This document shows positions 15,063-23,428 of a DNA stretch of 64,000 nt, piece by piece; position 1 is the stretch's first letter, and every line of letters begins with the position of its first letter. The position numbers and the translations under genes were made by a program. This DNA is from Nitrososphaerota archaeon (GTDB taxonomy: Archaea > Thermoproteota > Nitrososphaeria > Nitrososphaerales > Gagatemarchaeaceae): the NCBI GenBank assembly GCA_028867035.1, contig JAGWHB010000003.1, positions 1-64,000 on the forward strand, in the 5' to 3' direction. The notes under the pieces were generated by a model that saw nothing but the letters and a program-made list of their open reading frames with translations, was not told the DNA's origin and searched no databases.

Positions 15063-17899
15063 GCCGGTTGTCTGCGAGAGAGAAGTACTGGTTGAAGGTG
15101 TGGAACGAGAAGCACGTATTCGAACCGGACCCCGTGGAGGGGAAGAAGAAGGCGTTCGTGACTGTCCCCTTCCCCTACATGAACGGGCCCGTCCATGTCG
15201 GGACCGCCTTCACCGCGGCAAGGGTTGAGTTCTTCGCCCGCTTCCGGCGGCTCCAGGGATACAACGTCCTGTTCCCCTGGGCATGGCACTGGACCGGGAA
15301 GACGATAGTGGGGATGAGCCAGAGGCTCAAGCAGGGAGACCCTTCGGTCAGGCACGCTCTGATCGACGTCGACGGGGTCCCGGAGAAGGAAGCCGAAAAA
15401 TTCGTCGACCCGGAGTATCTTGCGTCCTACTACACCAAGGTCAGCCGTCAGGTCATGAAGGACACGGGCTTCTCCATCGACTGGAGGAGGGAGTTCCGCA
15501 CCGTCGACCCCGCCTTCAGGAAATTCGTCGAATGGCAGTACCTGCGCCTCCGCCAGCTGGGATACGTCGTCCAGGGGACCCATCCGGTCGTCTGGTGCCC
15601 ATTCGACAAGAGTCCCACCGGGGACCACGACAGGATGGACGGAGAAGGAGTCTCCCCTCAGGAATTCAGCCTGATCAAATTCCATCTTGGCGAATTCGCC
15701 CTGGTCGCTGCCACCCTGAGGCCGGAGACCATCTACGGCGCGACGAACATATGGGTCAACCCCGACGCCGAGTACAGCGAGGCGAGGGTCGACGGGGAGC
15801 TATGGGTCGTCAGCTCCTCCGCCCTCATCAGGCTTGCAGAACAGAAGCACGACGTCGTCCCCGTCCGCTCTTTCAAGGGCTCCGAGCTCGTCGGGAGGTA
15901 CACTATGGCTCCGCTGACGGGCAAGTCTCTCCCCATCCTCCCTGCGAAGTTCGTGGACGACTCGCTGGCGACCGGGGTCGTGTACAGCGTGCCGGCCCAC
16001 GCCCCCTACGACCTGATGGCCCTCAGAGACATCCAGGAGGGGAGGGCGCAGGTGGCGCGACAGGTGAAGGAGATAGCAGACAAACTGGCCCCGATCCCCA
16101 TCCTCACAGTGAAAGGATACTCCCAGATCCCCGCCAGAGACGCCGTCGAACGTCTCGGGATCAAGGACTCGGCCGACCCTCGTCTGGAGGCAGCGACCGC
16201 GGACGTGTACAGCGCGGAGTTCCATGGAGGCCTCCTCACCCAGAGCTCCGGCCCCCTCGCCGGTCTGTCGGTGAACGACGCGAAGGCGAAGGCAGTCGAG
16301 CTGCTGTCAAAGACGGAGCGACTGGGCAATATGCTGGAGCTCCCGGAGAAGGTCGTCTGCCGCTGCGGGAACAGGTGCTACGTCAAGATCCTGGAGAACC
16401 AGTGGTTCCTGAACTACTCCGACCCCGCCTGGAAAGCGAAGGCGAAGTCAGTCGTGGAAAAGGCAGCGGTCCTCCCAGACGACGCGCGGCAGTGGTTCTA
16501 CTCGACCATCGAGTGGCTGAACGACTGGCCCTGCGCGAGACGCTCGGGGATGGGGACGAAGCTTCCATGGGACAAGGAATGGATCGTGGAGACTCTCAGC
16601 GACTCGACCATCTACATGGCCTACTACAGCGTCAGCAAGTTCGTCAACCAGGAGAAAATCGGGCCCGACAACCTCACCCCCGAGGTCCTGGACTACATCT
16701 TCCTCGGAAAGGGCAACCCCGCCAACCTTGCAAAGGGAGTGAAGACGACGGAGAAGAGACTGAGGGAGGTCCACGCGGAGTTCACCTACTGGTACCCTGT
16801 CGACCTCAGAAACTCCGCGAAGGAGCTTATCCCCAACCACCTCACATTCTACGCGTTCCACCACGCGGCCTTCTTCCCCGAAAGGCAGTGGCCGAAGGCG
16901 TTCGGGATCAACGGCATGATAACGATAGAGGGAAAGAAGATGAGCAAGACAAAGGGGAACTTCGTCACCTGGAGAGGGGCCCTGGAGAAGTACGGGGCCG
17001 ACGGGTTCAGGCTCGCCCTCGCCCTGACGGCGGACGGGATGGACGACGCCGACTGGCGGGACAGGGCCGCCGAAGACGCCAAGGGGAAGGCAGAAGCGAT
17101 CATCCCCTTCGTGAAGAAGACTCTGAAGTCTGCCAGCAGCAGGCCAGAGTCGGAGCTGGATTCCTGGTTGATGTCGACCATCCACAAGAGGATCGCGACG
17201 GCCACGGGGGCCATGGAAGAGCTGAAGGTCAGGCGTGCCGCGGCGACCATCTTCCTGGACGTCTGGAACGACATCAGATACTACATACACAGGACCAGGA
17301 GCCCAAGAAGGAAGACGCTGGAAGACGTCTTCAACGCGTGGGTCAGGTTGATGTCCCCCTTCACCCCGTTCATGGCCGAGGACCTCAACCACGAGCTCGG
17401 CGGGAAGGGACTGGTCACCCAAGCTGACTGGCCGTCCCTGAAGGAATTCCCGCTGGACGAGGACGCCGAGCTGGCGGAGGCGGTCCTGGACAAAGTGATC
17501 GGGGACGCCCGCAACGTCCTGAACGTCGTCAGAGGGCCGAGGACGAAGATGAACGTCTACGTCAGCTCCGACGCGGCGAAGAGCTACTTCATCGAGCTGG
17601 CTCTCGCCAAAGGGAAGAAGGAGAACGTCGGCCAGATAGTGAAGAAATACTCCGCCCTGAAGATCCAGCCTGACAGGGTCTTCAAACTGACCTACGAAAT
17701 CGGAGAGGACATGCTAGCGAAAATCACCTCGCACGGGGCCTTCGACGAGTTCAAATCGCTGTCGGATGCATCAGGGTTCATGTCCCGCGAACTTGGGATC
17801 GAAATGGTCGTACAGAAAGCCGGGACCAAGAACATCCACGACCCGTCCAACAAAGCAGGAAGTGCCCTCCCGACCAAGCCCGCGTTCTTCTTGGAATAG
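15059..17899 (+). CDS. leuS: Leucyl-tRNA synthetase, archaeal/eukaryotic type
   Basis: 946 residues from TTG 15059 (TTGA overlap with alaS). The class I signatures are HIGH as NGPVHVGTAF near residue 45 and KMSKS as KKMSKTKGNF near residue 629. The CP1 editing domain lies between them (TLRPETIYGATNIWV). The C-terminal archaeal extension is present. A same-strand second open frame through 15283-17427 is a GC-rich shadow. Confidence 0.96.
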   Translation: MSRLSAREKYWLKVWNEKHVFEPDPVEGKKKAFVTVPFPYMNGPVHVGTAFTAARVEFFARFRRLQGYNVLFPWAWHWTGKTIVGMSQRLKQGDPSVRHALIDVDGVPEKEAEKFVDPEYLASYYTKVSRQVMKDTGFSIDWRREFRTVDPAFRKFVEWQYLRLRQLGYVVQGTHPVVWCPFDKSPTGDHDRMDGEGVSPQEFSLIKFHLGEFALVAATLRPETIYGATNIWVNPDAEYSEARVDGELWVVSSSALIRLAEQKHDVVPVRSFKGSELVGRYTMAPLTGKSLPILPAKFVDDSLATGVVYSVPAHAPYDLMALRDIQEGRAQVARQVKEIADKLAPIPILTVKGYSQIPARDAVERLGIKDSADPRLEAATADVYSAEFHGGLLTQSSGPLAGLSVNDAKAKAVELLSKTERLGNMLELPEKVVCRCGNRCYVKILENQWFLNYSDPAWKAKAKSVVEKAAVLPDDARQWFYSTIEWLNDWPCARRSGMGTKLPWDKEWIVETLSDSTIYMAYYSVSKFVNQEKIGPDNLTPEVLDYIFLGKGNPANLAKGVKTTEKRLREVHAEFTYWYPVDLRNSAKELIPNHLTFYAFHHAAFFPERQWPKAFGINGMITIEGKKMSKTKGNFVTWRGALEKYGADGFRLALALTADGMDDADWRDRAAEDAKGKAEAIIPFVKKTLKSASSRPESELDSWLMSTIHKRIATATGAMEELKVRRAAATIFLDVWNDIRYYIHRTRSPRRKTLEDVFNAWVRLMSPFTPFMAEDLNHELGGKGLVTQADWPSLKEFPLDEDAELAEAVLDKVIGDARNVLNVVRGPRTKMNVYVSSDAAKSYFIELALAKGKKENVGQIVKKYSALKIQPDRVFKLTYEIGEDMLAKITSHGAFDEFKSLSDASGFMSRELGIEMVVQKAGTKNIHDPSNKAGSALPTKPAFFLE

Positions 17900-17938
17900 G
17901 ACACGAACAAAACAAAGGATGGCAGCTAGGCCGAATCC

Positions 17939-18079
17939 CTAGCCACCGATTCTGTAAATGCCCGTCCCGCAGACGGGGCACAGGCCCTTTGTCGCGTGGC
18001 GCCCGTTCTTCATGACGATGCTCTGCGGGTTTCGCATTTCTCGCGTGGTCTTGCATTTCACACAGTACCCATTTGTCGT
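17939..18079 (-). CDS. DUF5679-type small zinc-ribbon protein, apparent ACG start
   Basis: 46 residues with two CxxC pairs: YCVKCKTTREMRNPQ ... LCPVCGTGIYRIGG, the pattern of the DUF5679 family common in archaea. Function is unknown. The frame upstream of the first CxxC holds no ATG, GTG, TTG or CTG before a stop; an ACG at 18079 would give M-T-N-G-Y-C and follows GAGGCGAT, one mismatch from a Shine-Dalgarno sequence, at 5-nt spacing. An ATG at 18072 is out of frame by one base; one extra G in the following run would place it in frame instead. The TATA box is at 18113-18122. Confidence 0.8.
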   Translation of the reverse strand, partial: TTNGYCVKCKTTREMRNPQSIVMKNGRHATKGLCPVCGTGIYRIGG

Positions 18080-18112
18080 TCGCGATCGCCTCGCACGTCA
18101 TTGGCCTCATTT

Positions 18113-18122
18113 CGCTATAAAC
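18113..18122 (-). promoter_or_regulatory. TATA box for the DUF5679 gene
   Basis: Minus-strand GGTTTATAGC, predicting a start site near 18091, about 12 nt before the ACG at 18079. Confidence 0.5.
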
Positions 18123-18165
18123 CTCCTCTTTCGAACGGCATCACACACGACAACCGTGGTCAGGA

Positions 18166-18175
18166 TTCAAATAGG
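18166..18175 (+). promoter_or_regulatory. TATA box for the ferritin-VIT1 gene
   Basis: TTCAAATAGG is centred about 29 bp upstream of ATG 18201, predicting a leaderless transcript. Confidence 0.5.
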
Positions 18176-18200
18176 TCCCTAGAGCGCGCAGATTCGTCAG

Positions 18201-19100
18201 ATGTCGTCGGCAGTCTCGGTTCTTCAGAAGGTCGCGAAGGTCAGGATGTCGGACGAATGGTCAGATTATACGCTGTACGACAGGCTCTCCAAGACGGTCG
18301 ACCCCAGAAGCCCGTTCGCCGAGGTCCTGAACGAGCTCTCCGCCACCGAGCATAGGCACTTTGAATTCTGGAAGAAGTATGTTCCGGCAGAGGAACCAAA
18401 GCTCGCGAAGGCGAAGCTGCACTGGGTCCTGTTCCTGAGGAGGTTCCTGGGCCTCACATTCGCAACCAGATATCTCGACAGGCACGAGGCCAACGTCGTA
18501 TCGGAATACCAGGGTCTGGCGGGGATGATACCCGATGCAGACAAGCCAGCCTTCGACGAGATGGTCGCGGATGAAAGGGAGCACGAGAAGGCGTTCGCAT
18601 TGAAGGTGGAAAGCTCTGCCGTGGCCTACATTTCATTCGTCGTGCTGGGGCTCGCCGACGCCCTCGTTGAGATCTCAGGGATACACGCCGGCTGGCTCGG
18701 GCTCTTCGAAAAGACGGAGATAGCGGGCCTCGCGGGCGTCATCGCCGGAGGCGCGGCGTCGCTGGCCATGGCGTCTGCGGCCTTCGCCCAGGCAAAACAG
18801 GGCTTCAAGGGCTCCGCCAAGCTCAGCGCCGTGTACACCGGCGTCTCATACTTCATTACTGCGGTGATCCTCGCAGCGCCCTACTTCCTGACTTCAAACA
18901 TGATCTTCGCCCTCGGTTCTTCTCTGACCCTGGCCGTGGTCATCCTCGCCATAACGACCTGGTACAGCATCGTAATCCAGGAGAAGCCTTTCCTCAAGGA
19001 CTTCTTGGAGATACTCGCCATCCTATTCGCCACCACCGTCGTCGTCTTCGCTCTCGGCACAGCTGTGAGCACGGCCTTCCCTGGCATCAAGGTCCTCTAG
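18201..19100 (+). CDS. Membrane-bound ferritin-like protein: ferritin domain plus VIT1/CCC1 transporter domain
   Basis: 299 residues. The N-terminal 140 residues form a ferritin/rubrerythrin-like helical bundle with Glu/His ligands (LSATEHRHFEFW, DRHEANVVSEYQ, DEREHEKAF). The C-terminal part has about five membrane helices of the VIT1/CCC1 family (LGLADALVEISG, then VIAGGAASLAMASAAF). Proteins of this layout (MbfA-like) export or sequester iron or manganese, limiting oxidative damage. The metal cannot be read from sequence. Confidence 0.87.
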   Translation: MSSAVSVLQKVAKVRMSDEWSDYTLYDRLSKTVDPRSPFAEVLNELSATEHRHFEFWKKYVPAEEPKLAKAKLHWVLFLRRFLGLTFATRYLDRHEANVVSEYQGLAGMIPDADKPAFDEMVADEREHEKAFALKVESSAVAYISFVVLGLADALVEISGIHAGWLGLFEKTEIAGLAGVIAGGAASLAMASAAFAQAKQGFKGSAKLSAVYTGVSYFITAVILAAPYFLTSNMIFALGSSLTLAVVILAITTWYSIVIQEKPFLKDFLEILAILFATTVVVFALGTAVSTAFPGIKVL

Positions 19101-19140
19101 GAAAGCCCGGGCTGGGCGACCCGCAAGATTCCGACAAAAT

Positions 19141-19150
19141 CTCTTATTAC
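19141..19150 (+). promoter_or_regulatory. TATA-like element for the AraC-OGT gene
   Basis: CTCTTATTAC, centred about 34 bp upstream of TTG 19180. Confidence 0.4.
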
Positions 19151-19179
19151 CGATCCACCACACACGCTTTCGATCAGAT

Positions 19180-20043
19180 TTGCAGCAGATAGTGGCCGAA
19201 TCTGGAGGGCCCACAAAGAGAGCAGACCTCGTGAAGATGGTCTGCGACTACATCAGGGAAAACTCGACGTCCAGAATAACGCTCAAGACCCTGGGCGAAA
19301 AATTCGGCCTGAGCCCGTACCACCTCCAGAGGGTCTTCATGGAAGTAATGGGCCTGTCGCCTCGCAGGTATCTGGAGGAATGCAGGCTGGGCGATCTGCG
19401 GCTGCGCCTAGCAAAGGGAGAGCCTGTGATCGACGCCCTCAGGGGGACCGGGTACTCCGCACAGAGCTGGCTCTACGAGGATTCCAGGAGCAGGCTCGGC
19501 ATGACACCCGCCACCTATCGGAACGGCGGCTCGGACACGCAGATCGGATACGCGACCGGCGATTCACACATCGGGCGCATCCTCGTAGCCGCCACCGCTC
19601 ATGGCGTGTGCTCAGTCAAAGCAGGCAGGAGTGATGAAGAGCTCGAAAGGGCCCTACACCAGGAGTTTCCGAAAGCACGAATCGCAAAGTCGCCCCGCGC
19701 CAGGCGATTCCTCGATGCTCTCCAACGGCACCTGGAAGGCCAAGAAGTGAAGTTCCCAGTGGACGTCAGGGGGACGGACTTCCAGCTGAGGGTGTGGACC
19801 GTACTTGGGACCATCCCGCCCGGGAAGACGAGATCCTACAGCGACGTGGCAGAGATGGTGGGTGAACCCAGGGCCGTGAGGGCGGTCGCGAACGCATGCG
19901 CTTCGAACCCCGTCCCCCTGATAATCCCATGTCACCGGGTCATCCGAAAGGACGGGAGCCTCGGGGGATACGGCATGGGCATTGGGCGCAAGAAGCTCCT
20001 GCTCTCGACCGAGCGCAAACAGGCCGACGTCAGCCGCAGCTGA
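19180..20043 (+). CDS. AraC-type HTH fused to O6-alkylguanine-DNA alkyltransferase (Ada-like without the N-terminal zinc domain)
   Basis: 287 residues. Residues 10-110 are an AraC-family double HTH (ITLKTLGEKFGLSPYHLQRV ... LGMTPATYR). Residues 115-280 are an alkyltransferase with the acceptor motif IPCHRVIRKDGSLGGYG and the Arg-finger region YSDVAEMVG. This is bacterial Ada minus its phosphotriester-repair domain, so a methyl-phosphotriester switch is missing. It probably repairs O6-methylguanine. Possibly acquired from bacteria, since AraC domains are uncommon in archaea. Start TTG 19180; GTG 19192 is an alternative. Confidence 0.88.
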   Translation: MQQIVAESGGPTKRADLVKMVCDYIRENSTSRITLKTLGEKFGLSPYHLQRVFMEVMGLSPRRYLEECRLGDLRLRLAKGEPVIDALRGTGYSAQSWLYEDSRSRLGMTPATYRNGGSDTQIGYATGDSHIGRILVAATAHGVCSVKAGRSDEELERALHQEFPKARIAKSPRARRFLDALQRHLEGQEVKFPVDVRGTDFQLRVWTVLGTIPPGKTRSYSDVAEMVGEPRAVRAVANACASNPVPLIIPCHRVIRKDGSLGGYGMGIGRKKLLLSTERKQADVSRS

Positions 20044-20077
20044 GCAGTCTCAGGCAGGGTCCAGACCTCGGAGGAGA

Positions 20078-20647
20078 TTAGGTCGCCGAGACGGAATTCG
20101 CATCGATGATGAACACAGCGGCAGCGACCACCGAGGTCCAGACTCCTTTGTCTCCGACCGCCGACTGGGTCACGTTCATCGTCTTGATGATTCTGCCTGA
20201 AGCCTTGAAGACCTGCTCCTTCTCGTTCCATGCAGCGTTGATGTCGAATGGGATCCCCAATGTTGTAGCGAGCATCGACGCGGCCAGATCCTCACAGTAG
20301 TCTCCGGCCATCTCGTCGGTCTCGCCGAAGGAGTGGTGCTCCGAGAGGTAGCCTACCTCGTCCCTGTTCGACGGTATCGCAAGTCCGATCGAGGCAGCCA
20401 CTAGACGATGGTCTTCATCGGTGGAGTTGCGCGCCAGCACCAGGAAGACTATCTCTCCCTGCTTCAACATGGCTACGCCCTGCTCGCGCGTGATCTTAGT
20501 GCAATTCGGTGGGATTATGCTCGAGACGGTGACCAAATTGTAATGGCTTATGCCCGCGTCCCTGAGAGCCGCCTCGAAGGAAGCGAGGTTCTCTCTGTCT
20601 CTGCCGACGCCCTTGGTCAGGAAGTAATACTTCGCGACCAGGTTCAT
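20078..20647 (-). CDS. pdaD: Pyruvoyl-dependent arginine decarboxylase
   Basis: 189 residues. The self-cleavage site is the Ser-Ser in TVSSIIPPNC, which yields the pyruvoyl group on the alpha chain. GEIVFLVLARNST and the C-terminal GDKGVWTSVVAAAVFI match the family. It makes agmatine for polyamines and for agmatidine modification of tRNA-Ile2. ATG 20647 is 27 bp from a TATA-like element, so the longer reading from 20854 is rejected. Confidence 0.93.
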   Translation of the reverse strand: MNLVAKYYFLTKGVGRDRENLASFEAALRDAGISHYNLVTVSSIIPPNCTKITREQGVAMLKQGEIVFLVLARNSTDEDHRLVAASIGLAIPSNRDEVGYLSEHHSFGETDEMAGDYCEDLAASMLATTLGIPFDINAAWNEKEQVFKASGRIIKTMNVTQSAVGDKGVWTSVVAAAVFIIDANSVSAT

Positions 20648-20670
20648 ACCCCGACCCCACGGTGCGGCCC

Positions 20671-20680
20671 TTCTAAACAC
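20671..20680 (-). promoter_or_regulatory. TATA-like element for pdaD
   Basis: Minus-strand GTGTTTAGAA, about 27 bp before ATG 20647. Confidence 0.45.
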
Positions 20681-20990
20681 CGTCTCTCGCCGTCTGTACC
20701 CTTGTTGCCCTGCCCAGCACCGTTCTTGGTTCATCGGCGGGCCCGGTGGCATTTGCGGGCTACCCTCGAAGCTCATTCGGGAGCTGCACTTCAGAGCCGT
20801 TTCGAACCTCAAGAAGGTGAGGAACAGGAGCTCGAGCATTGCCGGCTTCGTCAAGAAGTCGTTGAAGACCTGGTGGGCCGTCGAAAGTGTGGAAGTATCA
20901 TCCTAACTTACGCCGAGCCAGAACCGCTCCGAACGCGACACGGAGAAAACGACACTAACCCAAAGGGACAATGCACACTTCGGTGCACGA

Positions 20991-21002
20991 ATGTATTAAT
21001 AG
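20991..21002 (+). promoter_or_regulatory. TATA box for the lysC-asd-aro operon
   Basis: ATGTATTAATAG predicts a start site near 21022 and an unusually long leader (about 120 nt) compared with the mostly leaderless neighbours. Confidence 0.5.
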
Positions 21003-21141
21003 TCACCTAGGCTTCGAATGTACTGCGAGAGATTTGAACGAAGCTGTCACACGAGGCATCGCCGGGTACTGCTGGCCTCTGTACGGCTATAGTTGGTAGA
21101 CCACTCTCCAACATTCTCGCGATTTTGGAGGGATTTCATGC

Positions 21142-22365
21142 ATGAACAAGATTAGCTTTCAAGAAACGATTGTGGTGAAGTTTGGAGGCTCTGTCCTCGA
21201 TGACGAGCGCTCCATCGGCCAGGCTGCCCGGCTGGTCAAGGACACCCATGCCCGCGGGGTGGGGGTCGTTGTCGTAGTATCGGCCATGAAGGGGGTGACC
21301 GACAATCTGCTTTCACTTTCGAAGGGGATCAGCCCAAACATGGACGCCTCCCTGCTCGACGAACTCCTCTCCTCCGGAGAGAAGACGAGCGCGAGGCTCG
21401 TCGCGGCCGCCCTCGCGAACTACGGCCTTACGCCGGTGGTCGTCGACCCTGACATGCCGTGGTGGCCGATGATCACCGACGACAGGCACCAGGATGCCAA
21501 CCCATTGATGGACATCACCCGCGAGAAGGCCCGCGCGGTCCTGATCCCAGCGCTAGAAAGAGGGGAGATACCCGTGGTCTGCGGCTTCCTCGGGCGGACT
21601 CGCACTGGCAAGATTACGACCCTGGGGAGGGGCGGCAGCGACACCACCGCTGTCGTGATCGGCAACTGTCTCGACGCCAAGGAAGTTGTGCTCATCAAGG
21701 ACGTCGAGGGAGTCTACACCAGCGACCCAGACAGGGTGAAGGACCCACACTTCATCGAAAGTCTCAACGGGGAGGAGGCCGAAATGCTCGCTGCCGGAGG
21801 GGCGAAGTTCCTTCACCTGAAGGCGTTGAGGTACCAGCCCCCCGGCCTCAAGATCAGGGTGACGAGCCTCGAGAAGCTTGACGCAGGCACTGTCATAGTG
21901 GGCGACGTCCCTGAAATTCATGTCGAGGTCTCCCACCTCGGAGCCTCGATGATCACCATGGTAGGAATCGACCCGAAACGCCTCGATTCCCTGACGACCA
22001 TCGCCCATGCGATACGCAAGGCCGAAGCTTCCATCCTTGCCCTCTCCCTGGAATCGACGTCGGCAATATTCTATGTGTCGGGCGGTGAAAGCGTCCTCGA
22101 CACAGTCCACCGGGCCCTCATCGACGGCAAGTTGGGGAAGGCCGTGTCGTCCTTCGACGGCCTCGCGATGGTCTCGGTCAAGGGAAAGGCACTCGAGACG
22201 CAGCCCGGAGTCATCCAGCGGATAACCCAGCCCCTAGCCAGATCAGGGATGAACCTATACGGAATCGTCACGATCCAGTCGTCCATCCGCGTCTTCGTCT
22301 CCGCAGACCAGTCGGAGAGAGCCTCCAAGCTGATCCGGGAGGCGATGATGGTGATTGATCCTTGA
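21142..22365 (+). CDS. lysC: Aspartate kinase
   Basis: Phosphorylates aspartate, the first step toward aspartate semialdehyde. 407 residues: N-terminal amino-acid kinase domain with VVKFGGSVL, LSSGEKTSARL and TTLGRGGSDTTAV, then two ACT domains from about residue 265 (MITMVGI ... MVSVKGKALE), implying allosteric control by an amino acid. ATG 21142 follows a GGAGGG ribosome site. It starts the operon that feeds aspartate semialdehyde into aromatic synthesis; the next gene, asd, overlaps by TTGA. Confidence 0.95.
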   Translation: MNKISFQETIVVKFGGSVLDDERSIGQAARLVKDTHARGVGVVVVVSAMKGVTDNLLSLSKGISPNMDASLLDELLSSGEKTSARLVAAALANYGLTPVVVDPDMPWWPMITDDRHQDANPLMDITREKARAVLIPALERGEIPVVCGFLGRTRTGKITTLGRGGSDTTAVVIGNCLDAKEVVLIKDVEGVYTSDPDRVKDPHFIESLNGEEAEMLAAGGAKFLHLKALRYQPPGLKIRVTSLEKLDAGTVIVGDVPEIHVEVSHLGASMITMVGIDPKRLDSLTTIAHAIRKAEASILALSLESTSAIFYVSGGESVLDTVHRALIDGKLGKAVSSFDGLAMVSVKGKALETQPGVIQRITQPLARSGMNLYGIVTIQSSIRVFVSADQSERASKLIREAMMVIDP

Positions 22366-23426
22366 AGCAGTTCACCGCGGCCCTCCTCGGCTCGACCGGG
22401 GCCGTTGGGCAGCGATACGTGTCCATGCTCAACGACCATCCCTTCATCAGGCTCGAGGTACTCATGGGCGGAAAATCCGCGGGCAAGAAGTACGGCGAAG
22501 CTGCCAGGTGGCTGTCGCCCTCCGAGGCCCCCAAGGATATAGCCCGAAAGCAAGTCCTCGCCACCAGGCCCGAAAACGCCGAGGGTTGCGACCTAGTTTT
22601 CTCCGCGCTTCCTTCGGAGGCAGCTGCTCGCGTTGAGCCCAACTTCGCGAAGGCTGGATTCAATGTCATCAGCGAAGCCTCTGCCCACAGGATGGAAGAC
22701 TACGTCCCTTTGGTGATCCCCGAGGTCAATCCCTCCCACCTGCCCCTCATCAAGAACCAGAGGAAACGCAGCGGCTGGAAGGGCTCTCTTGTCGCGACCC
22801 CGAATTGCACAGTCACGGGGCTGGCCATGGTACTAAAGCCACTGCTCGATGGATTCAAGCTCAACAAAGTGGTCGTGACGTCCATGCAAGCGATTTCCGG
22901 AGCGGGGTTCCCCGGCGTTCCCTCGTTTCTGATCATGGAGAACGTGATACCCTACATCAAGAACGAGGAGGAGAAGGTCGCAGACGAATCGAGGAAGATT
23001 CTCGGGGTCGTAGGAAAGAACGCGATAATCCCCGCCAGCTTTGGGCTGGCAATCTCGTGCAACCGTGTCCCTGTCATCGACGGACATCTAGAAACGCTGT
23101 ACGCGGAATTCCCTGGTGAAGTGACCCCCTCAGCCGTCACCAAGACCCTGAATCACTTCATGGGAGCACCGCAGGAGCTTCGCCTCCCGACCGCCCCGAA
23201 ACAGCCGATCATGGTTCATGAAGGCCTCGACAGGCCTCAGCCAAGGCTAGACCGCCTCGCCGGCAGCGTCCCCGGCATGAGCGTGGTCGTAGGGAGAGTC
23301 CGCAATGGCATCGACAAAAATTCGATCCAGCTCACGCTCCTCTCTCACAACACCATCAGGGGTGCCGCTGGGACGGCGATCCTCACCGCAGAGCTCATGG
23401 CAGCCAGGGGTTACCTGGGGAGATAG
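22362..23426 (+). CDS. asd: Aspartate-semialdehyde dehydrogenase
   Basis: 354 residues from TTG 22362. N-terminal NADP-binding loop GSTGAVGQRYV, catalytic cysteine in ATPNCTVTG, and the substrate-binding region AISGAGFPGV. Belongs to the archaeal/fungal-type branch by its overall pattern. Product aspartate semialdehyde is a substrate of the ADH synthase encoded next and also of threonine and methionine routes. It is followed after 2 bp by the aldolase-like gene. Confidence 0.95.
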   Translation: MKQFTAALLGSTGAVGQRYVSMLNDHPFIRLEVLMGGKSAGKKYGEAARWLSPSEAPKDIARKQVLATRPENAEGCDLVFSALPSEAAARVEPNFAKAGFNVISEASAHRMEDYVPLVIPEVNPSHLPLIKNQRKRSGWKGSLVATPNCTVTGLAMVLKPLLDGFKLNKVVVTSMQAISGAGFPGVPSFLIMENVIPYIKNEEEKVADESRKILGVVGKNAIIPASFGLAISCNRVPVIDGHLETLYAEFPGEVTPSAVTKTLNHFMGAPQELRLPTAPKQPIMVHEGLDRPQPRLDRLAGSVPGMSVVVGRVRNGIDKNSIQLTLLSHNTIRGAAGTAILTAELMAARGYLGR

Positions 23427-23428
23427 CG

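Larger units (their letters stand above)
20648..21141. other. Intergenic stretch between pdaD and lysC
   Basis: About 490 bp. The left part holds the pdaD promoter. A plus-strand frame ending at TAA 20904-20906 reads a basic, protein-like tail (LIRELHFRAVSNLKKVRNRS, then FVKKSLKTWWAVESVEVSS) but has no ATG, GTG or TTG upstream, so it may be a remnant or chance. The right part holds the lysC TATA box and a leader of about 120 nt, with GGAGGG at 21128-21133 as the lysC ribosome site. No riboswitch class is recognisable. Confidence 0.4.

Noticed and set aside
15283..17427. A 714-codon open frame on the same strand inside leuS
   Set aside because: It is the +2 shadow of a GC-rich gene; its product is low-complexity Arg/Gly-rich and has no conserved motif, while leuS has all class I signatures.
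21003..21141. Lysine riboswitch in the lysC leader
   Set aside because: The leader is only about 120 nt and shows just a weak GCGAGA/TCTCGC pairing; no known aptamer core is visible, and such riboswitches are not established in archaea.
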